DNA of 64,000 nucleotides from Hyphomicrobiales bacterium (GCA_900469965.1 UBZP01000020.1:186001-250000), one strand, 5' to 3'. Positions 53,725-63,962 are shown, counted from the stretch's first letter. Program-made: numbers and translations. Notes: a model not told the origin generated them from the sequence alone.

Positions 53725-56700
53725 TCCGCTGCCTCGGCCATATTCATGCGCTCCATCTCCTCGAGCGCGCGCCGGTACTCGACCGGCATGACCTTGCGGA
53801 ACTTCGGACGGAAGTCCGCCCAGTTGTCCAGGATGTCCTTGGCGCGTTTCGAGCCGGTGTAGTGCAGGTGGTTGGAAATGAGCTGGTACAGGCGCTCCTC
53901 GTCGTGCCGGTTCATGTCGCCGGACACGTCGACCCTGCCCTTGTGCATCAGGTCGCCGCCGTGGTGGTGCAGCTTCTCCAGCATGTCGTCCTCCTCCGGT
54001 ACCGGCTGCAGCTCGACCATCGCCATGTTGCAGCGGCGGGCGAAATCGCCCTCCTCGTCCAGCACGTAGGCGACGCCGCCCGACATGCCGGCCGCGAAGT
54101 TGCGGCCCGTCTGGCCGATGACGACGACGACGCCGCCGGTCATGTACTCGCAGCCGTGGTCGCCCACGCCCTCGACGACCGCCACGGCCCCCGAGTTGCG
54201 CACGGCGAAGCGTTCGCCGGCCACGCCGTTGAAGTAGCACTCGCCCGCGATCGCGCCGTAGAGCACGGTGTTGCCGACGATGATGGAGTCTTCGGCGACC
54301 GTCTTCGACGTTTCCGGCGGACGCACGATGATCTTGCCGCCCGAGAGCCCCTTGGCGACATAGTCGTTGCCGGCGCCCACGAGGTCGAAGGTGATGCCGC
54401 GCGCCAGGAACGCCGCGAAGGACTGGCCGGCCGTGCCGTTCAGGCGCACGGTGATCGTGTCGTCCTTCAGGCCCTTGTGGCCGTAGCGCCTGGCGACCTC
54501 GCCCGACAGCATCGCGCCGGCCGAGCGGTCGACGTTCTTGATGTCGACCTCGAACGCGGTCGGCGTCTTGCTCTCCAGCGCCGGCTTTGCCTTCTCGATC
54601 AGCGTGCGGTCGAGAACGTCGTGGATCGGGTGGTTCTGCCGCTCGGTCCAGTAGGTCGCCTCCTTCGGCGCATCCACCTTGTGGAAGATGCGGCTGAAGT
54701 CGAGACCCTGCGACTTCCAGTGCGAGATCAGCGTCTCCTTCTCCAGAAGCTCGGACTGCCCGATGATCTCGTCGAGCCTGCGCACGCCGAGCGATGCCAG
54801 GATCTCGCGGACTTCCTCGGCGACGAAGAAGAAGTAGTTGACCACGTGCTCCGGCGCGCCCTTGAAGCGCTTGCGCAGGACCGGATCCTGCGTGGCAACG
54901 CCGACCGGACAGGTGTTCAGGTGGCACTTGCGCATCATGATGCAGCCCGCCGCGATCAAGGGTGCTGTGGCGAAGCCGAACTCGTCGGCGCCGAGCAGCG
55001 CACCGACGACGACGTCGCGGCCGGTCTTCAGTCCGCCGTCGACCTGCAGCGCGACGCGCGAGCGCAGCCCGTTCAGCACCAGCGTCTGATGGGTTTCGGC
55101 AAGGCCGATTTCCCAGGGCGAGCCGGCATGCTTGAGCGAGGTCAGCGGCGAGGCGCCGGTACCGCCGTCGAAGCCTGCGACGGTGATGTGGTCGGCGCGC
55201 GCCTTGGCGACGCCGGCGGCCACCGTGCCGACGCCGACTTCCGAGACGAGCTTGACCGAAATGTCCGCCTGCGGGTTGACGTTCTTCAGGTCGTAGATCA
55301 GCTGCGCCAGATCCTCGATCGAATAGATGTCATGGTGCGGCGGCGGCGAGATCAGGCCGACGCCCGGCGTCGAATGCCGGGTCTTGGCGATCGTGGCGTC
55401 GACCTTGTGGCCGGGCAGCTGGCCGCCCTCGCCGGGCTTGGCGCCCTGCGCCACCTTGATCTGCAGCACGTCGGCATTGACCAGGTACTCGGTGGTGACG
55501 CCGAAGCGGCCGGAGGCCACCTGCTTGATCGCCGAGCGCTCCGGGTTCATCGAACCGTCGGCGAGCGGGGTGTAGCGGTCCGCTTCCTCGCCGCCCTCGC
55601 CGGTGTTCGACTTGCCGCCGATCCGGTTCATGGCGATCGCCAGCGTCGTGTGCGCCTCGCGGCTGATCGAGCCGAAGGACATCGCGCCGGTGGAGAAGCG
55701 CTTGACGATCTCGGAGGCCGGCTCGACCTCGTCGATCGAAATCGGCTCGCGGCCCCAGGCGCTCGCGTCCTTGATCGAGAACAGGCCGCGGATGGTGTTC
55801 ATGCGCAGCGACGAGGCGTTCACCATGTCGGCGAACTCCTTGTAGCGGTCCTGCGCATTGCCGCGCACGGCATGCTGCAGCGAGGCCACCGCATCCGGCG
55901 TCCAGGCATGCTCCTCGCCGCGCATGCGGAAGGCGTACTCGCCGCCGATGTCGAGCGTGTTCGCCAGGATCGGGTCGCGGCCGAAGGCGGCCTTGTGGCG
56001 GGCGACCGTCTCGCGGGCGATCTCCTCCAGCCCGACGCCCTCGATGGTCGTCGCGGTGCCGAAGAAGTACTTGTCCACCAGCGCCGACGACAGGCCGATC
56101 GCATCGAAGATCTGCGCGCCGCAATAGGACTGGTAGGTCGAAATGCCCATCTTGGACATGACCTTCAGGATGCCCTTGCCGACCGCCTTGATGTAGCGGT
56201 AGACGACCTCGGCCTCGTCGACCTCCTTCGGGAACTCGCCCTTCTTGTGCATGTCGGTGAGCGTGTCGAAGGCGAGGTAGGGGTTGATCGCCTCGGCGCC
56301 GTAGCCGGCGAGCAGGCAGAAGTGGTGCACCTCGCGCGGCTCGCCCGATTCCAGCACGAGACCCACCGAGGTGCGGAGCCCCTTGCGGATCAGGTGATGG
56401 TGCACGGCGGCCGTCGCCAGCAGTGCCGGAATCGCGACGCGGTCCGGGCCGATCTGGCGGTCGGAGAGCACGATGATGTTGTAGCCGCCCTTGACCGCCG
56501 CCTCGGCGCGCTCGCACAGCCGGTCGAGCATCTCCGGCATGGCTTCCGCCCCGCGCGAGATGTCATAGGTGAAGTCCAGCGTCTTGGTGTCGAAGCGGTC
56601 TTCCGTGTGACCGATCGAGCGAATCTTCTCCAGATCGCCGTTGGTCAGGATCGGCTGGCGCACCTCCATGCGCTTGGCATGCGCCGCCCCCTCGTGGTCG

Positions 56701-58442
56701 AGGATGTTCGGCCGCGGGCCGATGAAGGAGACGAGGCTCATCACCAGCTCCTCGCGGATCGGGTCGATCGGCGGGTTGGTGACCTGGGCGAAGTTCTGCT
56801 TGAAATAGGTGTAGAGCAGCTTGCCCTTGCTCGACATCGCCGAGATCGGCGTGTCGGTGCCCATCGAGCCGATCGCCTCCTGGCCCGTCGTCGCCATCGG
56901 CGACATCAGGAGCCGGGTGTCCTCCAGCGTGTAGCCGAACGCCTGCTGGCGGTCGAGCAGCGACACGTCGCGGCGCAGCGCCCGCGGCTCGACCGGCCGC
57001 AGGTCCTCCAGGATCAGCTGGGTGTTGTCCAGCCAGGTGCGATAGGGATGCTTCGAGGCGAGATCCGACTTCACCTCCTCGTCGGAGATGATGCGGCCCT
57101 TCTCCATGTCGATCAGAAGCATCTTGCCCGGCTGCAGGCGCCACTTCTTGACGATGTTCTCGTCCTTGACCGGCAGCGTGCCGGCCTCGGAGGCGAGGAT
57201 GACGCGATCGTCGTCGGTGACGATGTAGCGGGCCGGACGCAGGCCGTTGCGGTCGAGCGTCGCGCCGATCTGCCGGCCGTCGGTGAAGGCGACCGCCGCC
57301 GGGCCGTCCCACGGCTCCATCAGCGCGGCATGGTACTCGTAGAACGCCTTGCGCTCGGGGCTCATCAGCTGGTTGCCGGCCCAGGCCTCGGGGATGAGCA
57401 TCATCACCGCATGCGCCATGGAATAGCCGCCGCGGATCAGGAACTCGAGCGCGTTGTCGAAGCAGGCGGTGTCCGACTGTCCCTCGTAGGAGATCGGCCA
57501 CAGCTTGGTGATGTCGTCGCCGAACAGCGGCGAGGAGACCGAGGCCTGCCGGGCCGCCATCCAGTTGACGTTGCCGCGCAGCGTGTTGATCTCGCCGTTA
57601 TGGGCGACCATGCGGTAGGGATGCGCCAGCTTCCACGAAGGGAAGGTGTTGGTCGAGAAGCGCTGGTGCACCAGCGCCACCGCGCTTTCGAAGCGCGGAT
57701 CGGCCAGGTCCTTGTAGTAGGCGCCGACCTGGTAGGCCAGGAACATCCCCTTGTAGACGATCGTCGAGGACGACAGCGACACCGGATAGAAGCCGCTCTC
57801 CTCGCCCTGGTATTCGTCGTAGATGCGGTTCGAGATCACCTTGCGCAGCGTGAACAGGCGCCGTTCGAACTCCGCGGTCGTGGCGGCGTCGCGCCCGGCA
57901 CCGATGAAGATCTGCACGTGCTTCGGCTCTGTGGCGGCGATCTCCGGCGCCTTCGAAAGCGATGCGTTGTCGACCGGCACGTCGCGGAAGCCGAGCAGCA
58001 CCTGCCCTTCCTCGGCGACGACGTCCTCGATCACCTTCTTGAAATGCGCGACGAGCGTCTCGTCCTGCGGCATGAAGATGTGGCCGACGGCATATTCGCC
58101 GGCCTTGGGCAGGGTGACGCCCTGGCTCGCCATTTCCTCGCGGAAGAAGCGGTCCGGGATCTGCACGAGGATGCCGGCACCGTCGCCCATCAGCGGGTCG
58201 GCGCCGACGGCGCCGCGATGCGTCAGGTTCTCGAGCATGAACAGCCCGTCCTTGACGATCTGGTGCGACTTCTGGCCCTTCAGGTGCGCGACGAAGCCGA
58301 CGCCGCAGGCGTCATGCTCGTTGCGCGGATCGTACAGCCCCTGCTTTTTGGGAAGACCGATGCGTCGCGCCGTCGTTTTGGCGTCCGTCGCAGTCGTCTG
58401 CGCGCGGGTCAAACCAAAACTCTTCGACGCGAAATCCGTCAT
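53721..58442 (-). CDS. gltB: Glutamate synthase [NADPH] large subunit
   Basis: This 1573-residue ferredoxin/NADPH-type GOGAT large subunit has an N-terminal glutaminase domain whose nucleophile is Cys46 in [14 protein letters not shown], so a 45-residue propeptide should be removed. Further segments are [23 protein letters not shown], the FMN-binding [18 protein letters not shown] and the C-terminal Gly-rich GXXGXXXG repeat domain. It makes two glutamates from glutamine and 2-oxoglutarate. TCCTCC (AGGAGGAAAG in sense) precedes the start. It has an unusually long structured leader. Confidence 0.97.
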   Translation of the reverse strand: MTDFASKSFGLTRAQTTATDAKTTARRIGLPKKQGLYDPRNEHDACGVGFVAHLKGQKSHQIVKDGLFMLENLTHRGAVGADPLMGDGAGILVQIPDRFFREEMASQGVTLPKAGEYAVGHIFMPQDETLVAHFKKVIEDVVAEEGQVLLGFRDVPVDNASLSKAPEIAATEPKHVQIFIGAGRDAATTAEFERRLFTLRKVISNRIYDEYQGEESGFYPVSLSSSTIVYKGMFLAYQVGAYYKDLADPRFESAVALVHQRFSTNTFPSWKLAHPYRMVAHNGEINTLRGNVNWMAARQASVSSPLFGDDITKLWPISYEGQSDTACFDNALEFLIRGGYSMAHAVMMLIPEAWAGNQLMSPERKAFYEYHAALMEPWDGPAAVAFTDGRQIGATLDRNGLRPARYIVTDDDRVILASEAGTLPVKDENIVKKWRLQPGKMLLIDMEKGRIISDEEVKSDLASKHPYRTWLDNTQLILEDLRPVEPRALRRDVSLLDRQQAFGYTLEDTRLLMSPMATTGQEAIGSMGTDTPISAMSSKGKLLYTYFKQNFAQVTNPPIDPIREELVMSLVSFIGPRPNILDHEGAAHAKRMEVRQPILTNGDLEKIRSIGHTEDRFDTKTLDFTYDISRGAEAMPEMLDRLCERAEAAVKGGYNIIVLSDRQIGPDRVAIPALLATAAVHHHLIRKGLRTSVGLVLESGEPREVHHFCLLAGYGAEAINPYLAFDTLTDMHKKGEFPKEVDEAEVVYRYIKAVGKGILKVMSKMGISTYQSYCGAQIFDAIGLSSALVDKYFFGTATTIEGVGLEEIARETVARHKAAFGRDPILANTLDIGGEYAFRMRGEEHAWTPDAVASLQHAVRGNAQDRYKEFADMVNASSLRMNTIRGLFSIKDASAWGREPISIDEVEPASEIVKRFSTGAMSFGSISREAHTTLAIAMNRIGGKSNTGEGGEEADRYTPLADGSMNPERSAIKQVASGRFGVTTEYLVNADVLQIKVAQGAKPGEGGQLPGHKVDATIAKTRHSTPGVGLISPPPHHDIYSIEDLAQLIYDLKNVNPQADISVKLVSEVGVGTVAAGVAKARADHITVAGFDGGTGASPLTSLKHAGSPWEIGLAETHQTLVLNGLRSRVALQVDGGLKTGRDVVVGALLGADEFGFATAPLIAAGCIMMRKCHLNTCPVGVATQDPVLRKRFKGAPEHVVNYFFFVAEEVREILASLGVRRLDEIIGQSELLEKETLISHWKSQGLDFSRIFHKVDAPKEATYWTERQNHPIHDVLDRTLIEKAKPALESKTPTAFEVDIKNVDRSAGAMLSGEVARRYGHKGLKDDTITVRLNGTAGQSFAAFLARGITFDLVGAGNDYVAKGLSGGKIIVRPPETSKTVAEDSIIVGNTVLYGAIAGECYFNGVAGERFAVRNSGAVAVVEGVGDHGCEYMTGGVVVVIGQTGRNFAAGMSGGVAYVLDEEGDFARRCNMAMVELQPVPEEDDMLEKLHHHGGDLMHKGRVDVSGDMNRHDEERLYQLISNHLHYTGSKRAKDILDNWADFRPKFRKVMPVEYRRALEEMERMNMAEAAE

Positions 58443-58740
58443 CGTCTTTCCTCCTGTGGCCCGCTCGGACGCGGGCAGGCTTTCGCCCGCGTGCCGACCG
58501 TCTGCATTCCTTGCAGTCCGGCCCCGCGGGCATCATCGTTGCATGAACCGTACCGGGCGGCAAACTGAAGTCGGCCCGGTCAGGCATAAACGTCAGAAAC
58601 CGTCGCAATCTGCATGGCATTCGCGATCGGCTTGCGATCGGCGCCGCTTGCATCCCGCCCGAACATCCGCAAAAGGCGAGAGATCGGACATCGTTTCGGT
58701 CCCCTGACCGAAATAGGACAGCAAGACTGTCCTATTTCGT
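58443..58740 (-). promoter_or_regulatory. Long structured 5' leader of gltB
   Basis: This 298-base leader has no gene. It holds two overlapping hairpins at its 5' end: 58739-58709 (13 base pairs) and 58713-58694 (8 base pairs), which share five bases and cannot coexist. A stable G+C hairpin (58470-58476 with 58485-58491, flanked by CGG/CCG) sits near the ribosome site. See findings for the regulatory hypothesis. Confidence 0.5.
58709..58739. promoter_or_regulatory. Perfect 13-base-pair inverted repeat upstream of gltB
   Basis: CGAAATAGGACAG (58709-58721) and CTGTCCTATTTCG (58727-58739) are exact reverse complements, spacer CAAGA. It is either an RNA hairpin at the start of the gltB message or a dyad operator that spans the predicted start. 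Confidence 0.6.
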
Positions 58741-58745
58741 AGGCT

Positions 58746-58774
58746 CTATGCCAGAAACGGCCCGACGCTGCAAG
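58746..58774 (-). promoter_or_regulatory. Candidate gltB promoter
   Basis: On the minus strand CTTGCA (58774-58769), 17 bases, then GCATAG (58751-58746). It fits the rhizobial CTTGAC-N17-CTATAT consensus moderately and would start transcription near 58739, exactly where the leader hairpin begins. Confidence 0.4.
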
Positions 58775-58991
58775 GGCATTTGGCCAAAATATTGACATCC
58801 AATGGCGAAAGATTGCGATTGGGTGCATATCTTTTGAAATTTAATTACGACGGCGCGACCGAAGGTTTCTGTTAATTCTAAAAACGGCCTTTCGCCCCGT
58901 TTCGCCTCCGGATGCCGTTGATCGCCGTCCACGCTCGGCTAATGTCGCATCGATCGATGACACTGGAGCCGGCCTGCGCCGGAAGATCTGC

Positions 58992-60044
58992 ATGTATTTC
59001 GCCTCCGACAACTGGGCCGGCGCCCATCCCGAGATTGCCCGCAGCCTCAGCGAAGCGGCCGACGGCTTCGCCAGGGCCTACGGCGCGAGCGACCTCGACA
59101 GGAAGGTGGAACACACCTTCAACGAGATCTTCGAGCGCGACGTCGCCGTCTTCTTCGTCGGCACCGGAACCGCCGCCAATTCGCTGGCGCTCGCAAGCTA
59201 CAACCGCCCCGGCGGCCAGGTCTTCTGCCACGCCGAGGCCCATGTGAACGTCGACGAGTGCAACGCGCCGGAGTTCTTCGCAACCGGCGCCAAGCTCGTT
59301 CCGGTCGCGGGCCGTGACGGTCGGATGGCGCCCGACGCGCTGGCTTCGGCGATCGCCCGCTTCCCGCCGGATTTCGTCCATGGCGGCCAGCCGATGGCCG
59401 TCACCCTGACGCAGGCGACCGAGGCCGGCACGGTCTATACCCTGGACGAGATCGCCGCGATCGGCCGGATCGCCCACGAGGCGAAGCTGCCGCTGCACAT
59501 GGACGGCGCCCGCTTTGCCAATGCGCTGGTGACGCTCGGCACCACGCCGGCGGACATGACCTGGAAGCGCGGCGTCGACATCCTTTCCTTCGGCGGCACC
59601 AAGAACGGCTGCTGGTGCGCCGAGGCGCTGGTGCTCTTCGATCCCGGCCGGGCGCGGGAGATGCATTATCTGCGCAAGCGTTCCGCCCAGCTCTTCTCCA
59701 AGTCGCGCTTCGTCGCCGCGCAGTTCGACGCCTATTTCAGGGACGGGCTGTGGCTCGATCTCGCCCGCCATTCGAACGCCATGGCAACGCGGCTGGCCGG
59801 CGGCTTCGCCGCGGCGAAGTCCGCCCGCCTCGCCTGGCCGACCGGGTCCAACGAGGTCTTCGCCATCCTGAAGAACGCCACCCTGCAGGCGCTGCGCGAC
59901 GAGGGCGCCGTCTTCTACGACTGGGCCGCCCCGGCCGGTGTCCGCGAGATCATGGGCAGGGACGAGACGATGATCCGCCTCGTCACCAGCTTTGCCACGA
60001 CCGAGGACGAAGTCGACCGCTTCCTGTCGATCTGCACGCGCTGA
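58992..60044 (+). CDS. ltaE: Low-specificity L-threonine aldolase
   Basis: A 350-residue PLP enzyme of the beta-eliminating lyase family. The PLP lysine is Lys204 in ILSFGGTKNGC. FFVGTGTAANSLALASY, HAEAHVNVDECNAPEF and LHMDGARFANALV are the cofactor and substrate segments. It cleaves threonine to glycine and acetaldehyde and serine-like substrates less well. It diverges from gltB with 549 bases between the starts and is convergent with the LysR gene. Confidence 0.87.
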   Translation: MYFASDNWAGAHPEIARSLSEAADGFARAYGASDLDRKVEHTFNEIFERDVAVFFVGTGTAANSLALASYNRPGGQVFCHAEAHVNVDECNAPEFFATGAKLVPVAGRDGRMAPDALASAIARFPPDFVHGGQPMAVTLTQATEAGTVYTLDEIAAIGRIAHEAKLPLHMDGARFANALVTLGTTPADMTWKRGVDILSFGGTKNGCWCAEALVLFDPGRAREMHYLRKRSAQLFSKSRFVAAQFDAYFRDGLWLDLARHSNAMATRLAGGFAAAKSARLAWPTGSNEVFAILKNATLQALRDEGAVFYDWAAPAGVREIMGRDETMIRLVTSFATTEDEVDRFLSICTR

Positions 60045-60056
60045 GCGCGCATCACG

Positions 60057-60911
60057 TCAGTCGGCCCCGTGCGGCAGGATGCGGGCGACGATCAGGTCCG
60101 AGAGCGCCTCCGTCAGCGCCGCATCGGCGCCGCGCCGCGGGATCAGCATGAACTCGACGTCCTCCAGTTGCGGCAGGCGGTCGGCCGCAATTTCCCTCAG
60201 GCCGGACGGGATCATGCTGCGCGGCTGCACCAGCACGCCCATGCCGGCGCGCGCCGCCGCCGTCAGCCCGCTGAGGCTGCCGCAGGTGCAGACGATCCGC
60301 CAGGGGATCTTCGCCCGGTCGAGCGCCTCCTGCGCCGCCCTGCGGGTGATGCTCGGCGCCGGGAAGGCGATCAGCGGCAGCACGTCGCCGCGCGACAGCA
60401 GATCCGGATCGCGCGCCAGCCAGACGAGCGGCTCGCGATAGAGGAGACGTCCCTGCGTTTCGCCGGCGTGCCGCTTGGCCAGCACGAGGTCGAGGTCGCC
60501 GGCCTCCTGCATCTGGTAGAGCACCGCGCTCAGCGCCACCGTCAGCTCCAGGTCGACGAGCGGATGCAGGCGGATGAAATCCTCCAGGATCGCCGTCAGC
60601 CGGTTCGCCACCACGTCCTCCGAGACGCCGAGGCGCAGCCGCCCGCGCAGCCGGTTGTCGCCGAAGAGCGAGGTCACCCGGCCGTTCAGGTCGAGCATGC
60701 TGCGGGCATGGCCGAGCAGCGCCTCGCCCTCGCCGGTGAGGCGGACATGATGGGTATCGCGGAAGACGAGCTGCCGGCCGAGCGCCTTTTCCAGCCGCTG
60801 GATGTGCTGCGTCATCGTCGACTGGCCGATGCCGAGCCGCTCGGCGGCCAGCGTGAAGCTGCCGGTCTGCTCCAGCATCACGAAGCTGTTGAGATGGGTC
60901 AGGTTCAGCAT
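60057..60911 (-). CDS. LysR-family transcriptional regulator
   Basis: This 284-residue regulator has the N-terminal helix-turn-helix FTLAAERLGIGQSTMTQHIQ and a C-terminal effector domain (RLGVSEDVVANRLTAILEDF). It diverges from the SBF-like transporter gene by 90 bases; the operator-like TTATC-N9-GATAA lies in that gap, so it likely controls itself and the transporter. Effector unknown; the neighbouring transporter substrate is the obvious guess. Confidence 0.9.
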   Translation of the reverse strand: MLNLTHLNSFVMLEQTGSFTLAAERLGIGQSTMTQHIQRLEKALGRQLVFRDTHHVRLTGEGEALLGHARSMLDLNGRVTSLFGDNRLRGRLRLGVSEDVVANRLTAILEDFIRLHPLVDLELTVALSAVLYQMQEAGDLDLVLAKRHAGETQGRLLYREPLVWLARDPDLLSRGDVLPLIAFPAPSITRRAAQEALDRAKIPWRIVCTCGSLSGLTAAARAGMGVLVQPRSMIPSGLREIAADRLPQLEDVEFMLIPRRGADAALTEALSDLIVARILPHGAD

Positions 60912-60913
60912 GG

Positions 60914-60932
60914 TTATCTCGTTTCGTGATAA
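60914..60932. promoter_or_regulatory. LysR-type operator candidate
   Basis: Perfect dyad TTATC-N9-GATAA (60914-60918 and 60928-60932), which contains the LysR T-N11-A pattern. It begins two bases upstream of the lysR start codon, in the gap to the divergent transporter. Confidence 0.5.
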
Positions 60933-61001
60933 CTGTTAGTGTTTGCATCCTGCTTCATGATGAGAGACTGGTAAAGCCGAATTGCAACGGAACCCGAGAC
61001 C

Positions 61002-62006
61002 ATGAGCCGCTTCCTGCCCGACCACTTCACGATCATGCTGGTCTGCACCGTCGTCCTCGCCTCGCTGCTGCCGATCAGCGGCGCGGCGGCCGACTATTTC
61101 GCGATCGCCACCAATCTCGCCATCGCGTTGCTGTTCTTCCTGCATGGCGCCCGCCTTTCCCGCGACGTGGTGGTGGCCGGCCTGCTGCACTGGCGCCTGC
61201 ACCTCGTCATCATGCTGACGACCTTCGCGATCTTCCCGCTGCTCGGGCTGGCGATCGGCCTCCTGCCCGACTCGATCCTGCCGCAGCCGCTCTACCTCGG
61301 GATCCTCTTCCTCTGCGTCCTGCCCTCGACCGTGCAATCCTCGATCGCCTTCACCTCGATGGCCGGCGGCAACGTGCCGGCGGCGATCTGCGCGGCATCG
61401 GCCTCCAACATCTTCGGCATGTTCCTGACGCCGCTGCTTGTCGGCCTGCTGTTCTCGCTCGGCGGCCACGGCGGCTTCTCCTGGAATGCGCTGCAGAAGA
61501 TCCTGCTGCAGCTGCTCGCACCCTTCGTCCTCGGACAGCTGCTGGAGCCCTGGATCGGCACCTGGATCCGCAGCAAGAAGAAGATCCTTGCCCCCGTCGA
61601 CCGCGGATCGATCCTGATGGTCGTCTATCTCGCCTTCTCGGAGGCCGTGATCCAGGGCATCTGGCGGACCTTCTCGACCGGCGACCTCGCAACACTGGTC
61701 ATCATCGACATCCTCCTCCTCGCCGCCGTACTGCTGATCACCTTCTACGGCAGCCGCCTGCTCGGCTTTGCGAAGGAGGACGAGATCACCATCGTCTTCT
61801 GCGGGTCGAAGAAATCGCTTGCGAGCGGCGTTCCGATGGCGAACGCGATCTTCGCAGGCCAGCCGGTCGGCGCCATCCTGCTGCCGGTGATGCTGTTCCA
61901 CCAGATCCAGCTGATGGCCTGCGCGGTGATCGCGCAGAAATACGCACAACGCCAGAAGCAGAGGGAAAAGGAGAGGCAAGCGCTGGCGGCCGCCGCCGCA
62001 GCTTAG
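61002..62006 (+). CDS. SBF-like / bile-acid:sodium symporter family transporter (YfeH-like)
   Basis: This 334-residue inner-membrane protein has about ten helices. It starts FLPDHFTIMLVCTVVLASLL and contains CVLPSTVQSSIAFTSMAGGN and ASASNIFGMFLTPLLVG, the two crossover motifs of the SBF-like (PF13593) family, the YfeH group of Na+-dependent or solute exporters. The substrate is unknown. It is next to a LysR regulator, probably its control gene. Confidence 0.87.
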   Translation: MSRFLPDHFTIMLVCTVVLASLLPISGAAADYFAIATNLAIALLFFLHGARLSRDVVVAGLLHWRLHLVIMLTTFAIFPLLGLAIGLLPDSILPQPLYLGILFLCVLPSTVQSSIAFTSMAGGNVPAAICAASASNIFGMFLTPLLVGLLFSLGGHGGFSWNALQKILLQLLAPFVLGQLLEPWIGTWIRSKKKILAPVDRGSILMVVYLAFSEAVIQGIWRTFSTGDLATLVIIDILLLAAVLLITFYGSRLLGFAKEDEITIVFCGSKKSLASGVPMANAIFAGQPVGAILLPVMLFHQIQLMACAVIAQKYAQRQKQREKERQALAAAAAA

Positions 62007-62029
62007 GGCAGACGGGTCGACATACGAAA

Positions 62030-62053
62030 AACGGCGCCCTCGCGGGCGCCGTT
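62030..62053. terminator. Bidirectional terminator (transporter / hsp20)
   Basis: AACGGCGCCC (62030-62039) pairs with GGGCGCCGTT (62044-62053), loop TCGC; TTTTTCG on the minus exit. Confidence 0.8.
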
Positions 62054-62078
62054 CGCATATCCGGGATCGGACAGATCG

Positions 62079-62540
62079 TCAGGCCGTCTGGGCCTCGATC
62101 TGCTTGGTCTCGCGGCCGACCGAGACGATCTCGATCTTGCGCGGCTTGGCGGCTTCCGGGATCTCGCGGACGAGATCGACATGGAGCAGGCCGTTCTTCA
62201 GCTGCGCGCCACGGATCTCGACGTGATCGGCGAGCTGGAAGCGGCGCTCGAAGGCGCGCTTGGCAATGCCGCGATAGAGAAACTGCGACTGGTCGCCGTT
62301 TTCCTCGGCCTTCTCACCCTTCACGGTCAGCACGTGTTCGCGGGCTTCGATCGAAAGCTCGCTTTCGTCGAAACCGGCCACCGCCATGGTGATGCGGTAG
62401 GCGTTCTCGCCGGTGCGCTCGATGTTGTAGGGCGGATAGGTCTGGCCCTGGTCGGGCTGGCCGAGGCTGTCGAGCATCGTGAAGAGGCGGTCGAAGCCGA
62501 CGGTGGAGCGATAGAGAGGGGAGAAATCGAAGTGACGCAT
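62079..62540 (-). CDS. Small heat-shock protein (Hsp20/IbpA family)
   Basis: A 153-residue alpha-crystallin chaperone. DFSPLYRSTVGFDRLFTMLD is the typical rhizobial N terminus, YPPYNIERTGENAYRITMAV starts the domain, and GLLHVDLVREIPEA ends it. It holds unfolded proteins during heat shock. Start MRHFDFSP follows GGAGGAC. The upstream region has an RpoH promoter and a ROSE-like thermometer (see below). Confidence 0.93.
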   Translation of the reverse strand: MRHFDFSPLYRSTVGFDRLFTMLDSLGQPDQGQTYPPYNIERTGENAYRITMAVAGFDESELSIEAREHVLTVKGEKAEENGDQSQFLYRGIAKRAFERRFQLADHVEIRGAQLKNGLLHVDLVREIPEAAKPRKIEIVSVGRETKQIEAQTA

Positions 62541-62672
62541 GGTGTCCTCCATTGAGCAACGTGTTTGCGATCGAAAGCCGAACACCTGATTTCAGGGGTG
62601 CCGGCCAGTTTGCGGACCTTCACCCCTGATGGCGGTGAATGCCCTTGTTGCGAGCCCGTTCCGGCGCCCGCA
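62541..62672 (-). promoter_or_regulatory. ROSE-like RNA thermometer in the hsp20 leader
   Basis: The 132-base leader folds into successive hairpins: an 8-base-pair CAGGGGTG/CACCCCTG stem, then GTGTT/AACAC, then GTTGCT-CAATGG-AGGAC. In the last, the Shine-Dalgarno AGGA pairs with TTGCT leaving a bulged G, which is the ROSE signature. Such elements melt on heating and free the ribosome site. This follows family knowledge; melting is not shown here. Confidence 0.6.
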
Positions 62673-62678
62673 TCGTTG

Positions 62679-62707
62679 AGATGGTGATACCGCTCGAAGA
62701 GTTCAAG
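62679..62707 (-). promoter_or_regulatory. RpoH (sigma-32-type) promoter of hsp20
   Basis: CTTGAA (62707-62702), 15 bases, then CACCATCT (62686-62679). It matches the sigma-32 consensus CTTGAA-N13-16-CCCCATNT at seven of eight -10 positions. The predicted start near 62672 gives a 131-base leader. Confidence 0.6.
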
Positions 62708-62999
62708 ACCTTCGGGGCGACCGGCCCCAGCCACCCGTACGCCCCCCCCTGCCGCCCCCTGAGGACCACGCTGAACGGCCGATGAACGCGCCCTTCCGGC
62801 CCCGTTCACATGCCGCGCGATAGATCGGAAGCATAGGAAGCCCGAACTTCCTCGGCCGGGGCGAAACGTCCCTTCCGCCCAGGCCAATTTGGCCGGCATG
62901 CGCAGGCGTCCCCGCCTGTCGCATCGCCGGCTTTTTTCTTTGACGCGAACCGGCCGAGCCCCTACCTTCGGCCGCAGACGCACCCCAGCCGGCCCGGAC
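62708..62999. other. Intergenic region between hsp20 and the hydrolase gene
   Basis: No gene is seen. It carries the hydrolase promoter presumably, and short G+C dyads. A run CCCCCCCCTGCCGCCCC near 62743-62759 is unusual but no function is apparent. Confidence 0.4.
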
Positions 63000-63962
63000 A
63001 TGGACGAACTCCTTCGCGAAACCCCAGACAATCCCGTCCCGAAAAACCATTTCGCCGGCTACTTCGAAGGCAGCGGCGGCGTGAAGATCCGCTATGCCGT
63101 CTTTCGCTCGGCGGCGCGCGAGGCGAAGGGAACGGTCGTGCTGCTGCAGGGGCGCAGCGAGCAGATCGAGAAGTATTTCGAGACGATCAACGAGCTGACG
63201 GCGCGCGGGCTGTGGGTCGCGACCTTCGACTGGCGCGGACAGGGCGGCTCTGGCCGCCTGCTCAGCGATCCGCTGCGCGGCCACGTCGTCCGCTTTTCCG
63301 ACTACGAGGCCGACCTCAACCAGTTTCTCAAACAGGTCGTCCTGCCCGATACGCGCCTGCCGTTCTTCATCGTCGCCCACTCCATGGGCGCACTCGTCGC
63401 CCTGTCGCAGGCGCCGGAGCTGGAGAGCCGGATCGACCGCATGGTGGTGGCGGCCCCCTTCCTGGCGCTGGCCGGCCAGGTCATGAGCCAGCGCTCGATC
63501 ACGATGATCGCCAACACGGCGAGCTTCTTCCAGCTCGGCGGGCGCACCTTCCGCCGGCATCCGCCGGCACCCGCCTTCGAGGGCAATGCGCTGACCAGCG
63601 ACCGCCGCCGCTTTGAGCGCAACATGGCGATCTGCAACGCCTTCCCGGACCTGACCCTCGGCCAGCCGACGGCCAGGTGGCTGAAGGAATCGCTCGCCGC
63701 CATTTCCCGCGTGTCGCGCCAGGACCACCTGACCCGCATCCGCATCCCGACGCTGGTGCTCTGCCCAACCGTGGATCCGATCGTGCCGCGATCGGTCCTC
63801 AATGCTTTTGCGAGAAAATTCCGCGCCGGCCGGCTGATCGAGATCGACGGCGCCCGCCACGAGCTGTTCAGCGAGGCCGATCGCTACCGCGCGCAGGCGA
63901 TGGCCGCGATCGAGGCTTTCATCCCCGGCAGCCAGGCCGAGCATACCGCCCTCGGCGCCTGA
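63000..63962 (+). CDS. Alpha/beta hydrolase (lysophospholipase-like)
   Basis: A 320-residue protein with an alpha/beta fold: FDWRGQGGSGR, nucleophile Ser128 in IVAHSMGALVAL, acid residue in LCPTVDPIVP and His in IDGARHELFSE. The lysophospholipase (PldB, monoacylglycerol lipase-like) branch fits the fold and spacing. No signal peptide. Start MDELLRETPDN matches family length; an upstream in-frame Met gives a basic extension with no family similarity. Confidence 0.82.
   Translation: MDELLRETPDNPVPKNHFAGYFEGSGGVKIRYAVFRSAAREAKGTVVLLQGRSEQIEKYFETINELTARGLWVATFDWRGQGGSGRLLSDPLRGHVVRFSDYEADLNQFLKQVVLPDTRLPFFIVAHSMGALVALSQAPELESRIDRMVVAAPFLALAGQVMSQRSITMIANTASFFQLGGRTFRRHPPAPAFEGNALTSDRRRFERNMAICNAFPDLTLGQPTARWLKESLAAISRVSRQDHLTRIRIPTLVLCPTVDPIVPRSVLNAFARKFRAGRLIEIDGARHELFSEADRYRAQAMAAIEAFIPGSQAEHTALGA

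Noticed and set aside
53862-58568. 1568-codon open frame on the plus strand across gltB
   Set aside because: Antisense shadow of gltB, with no domain signature and skewed composition.
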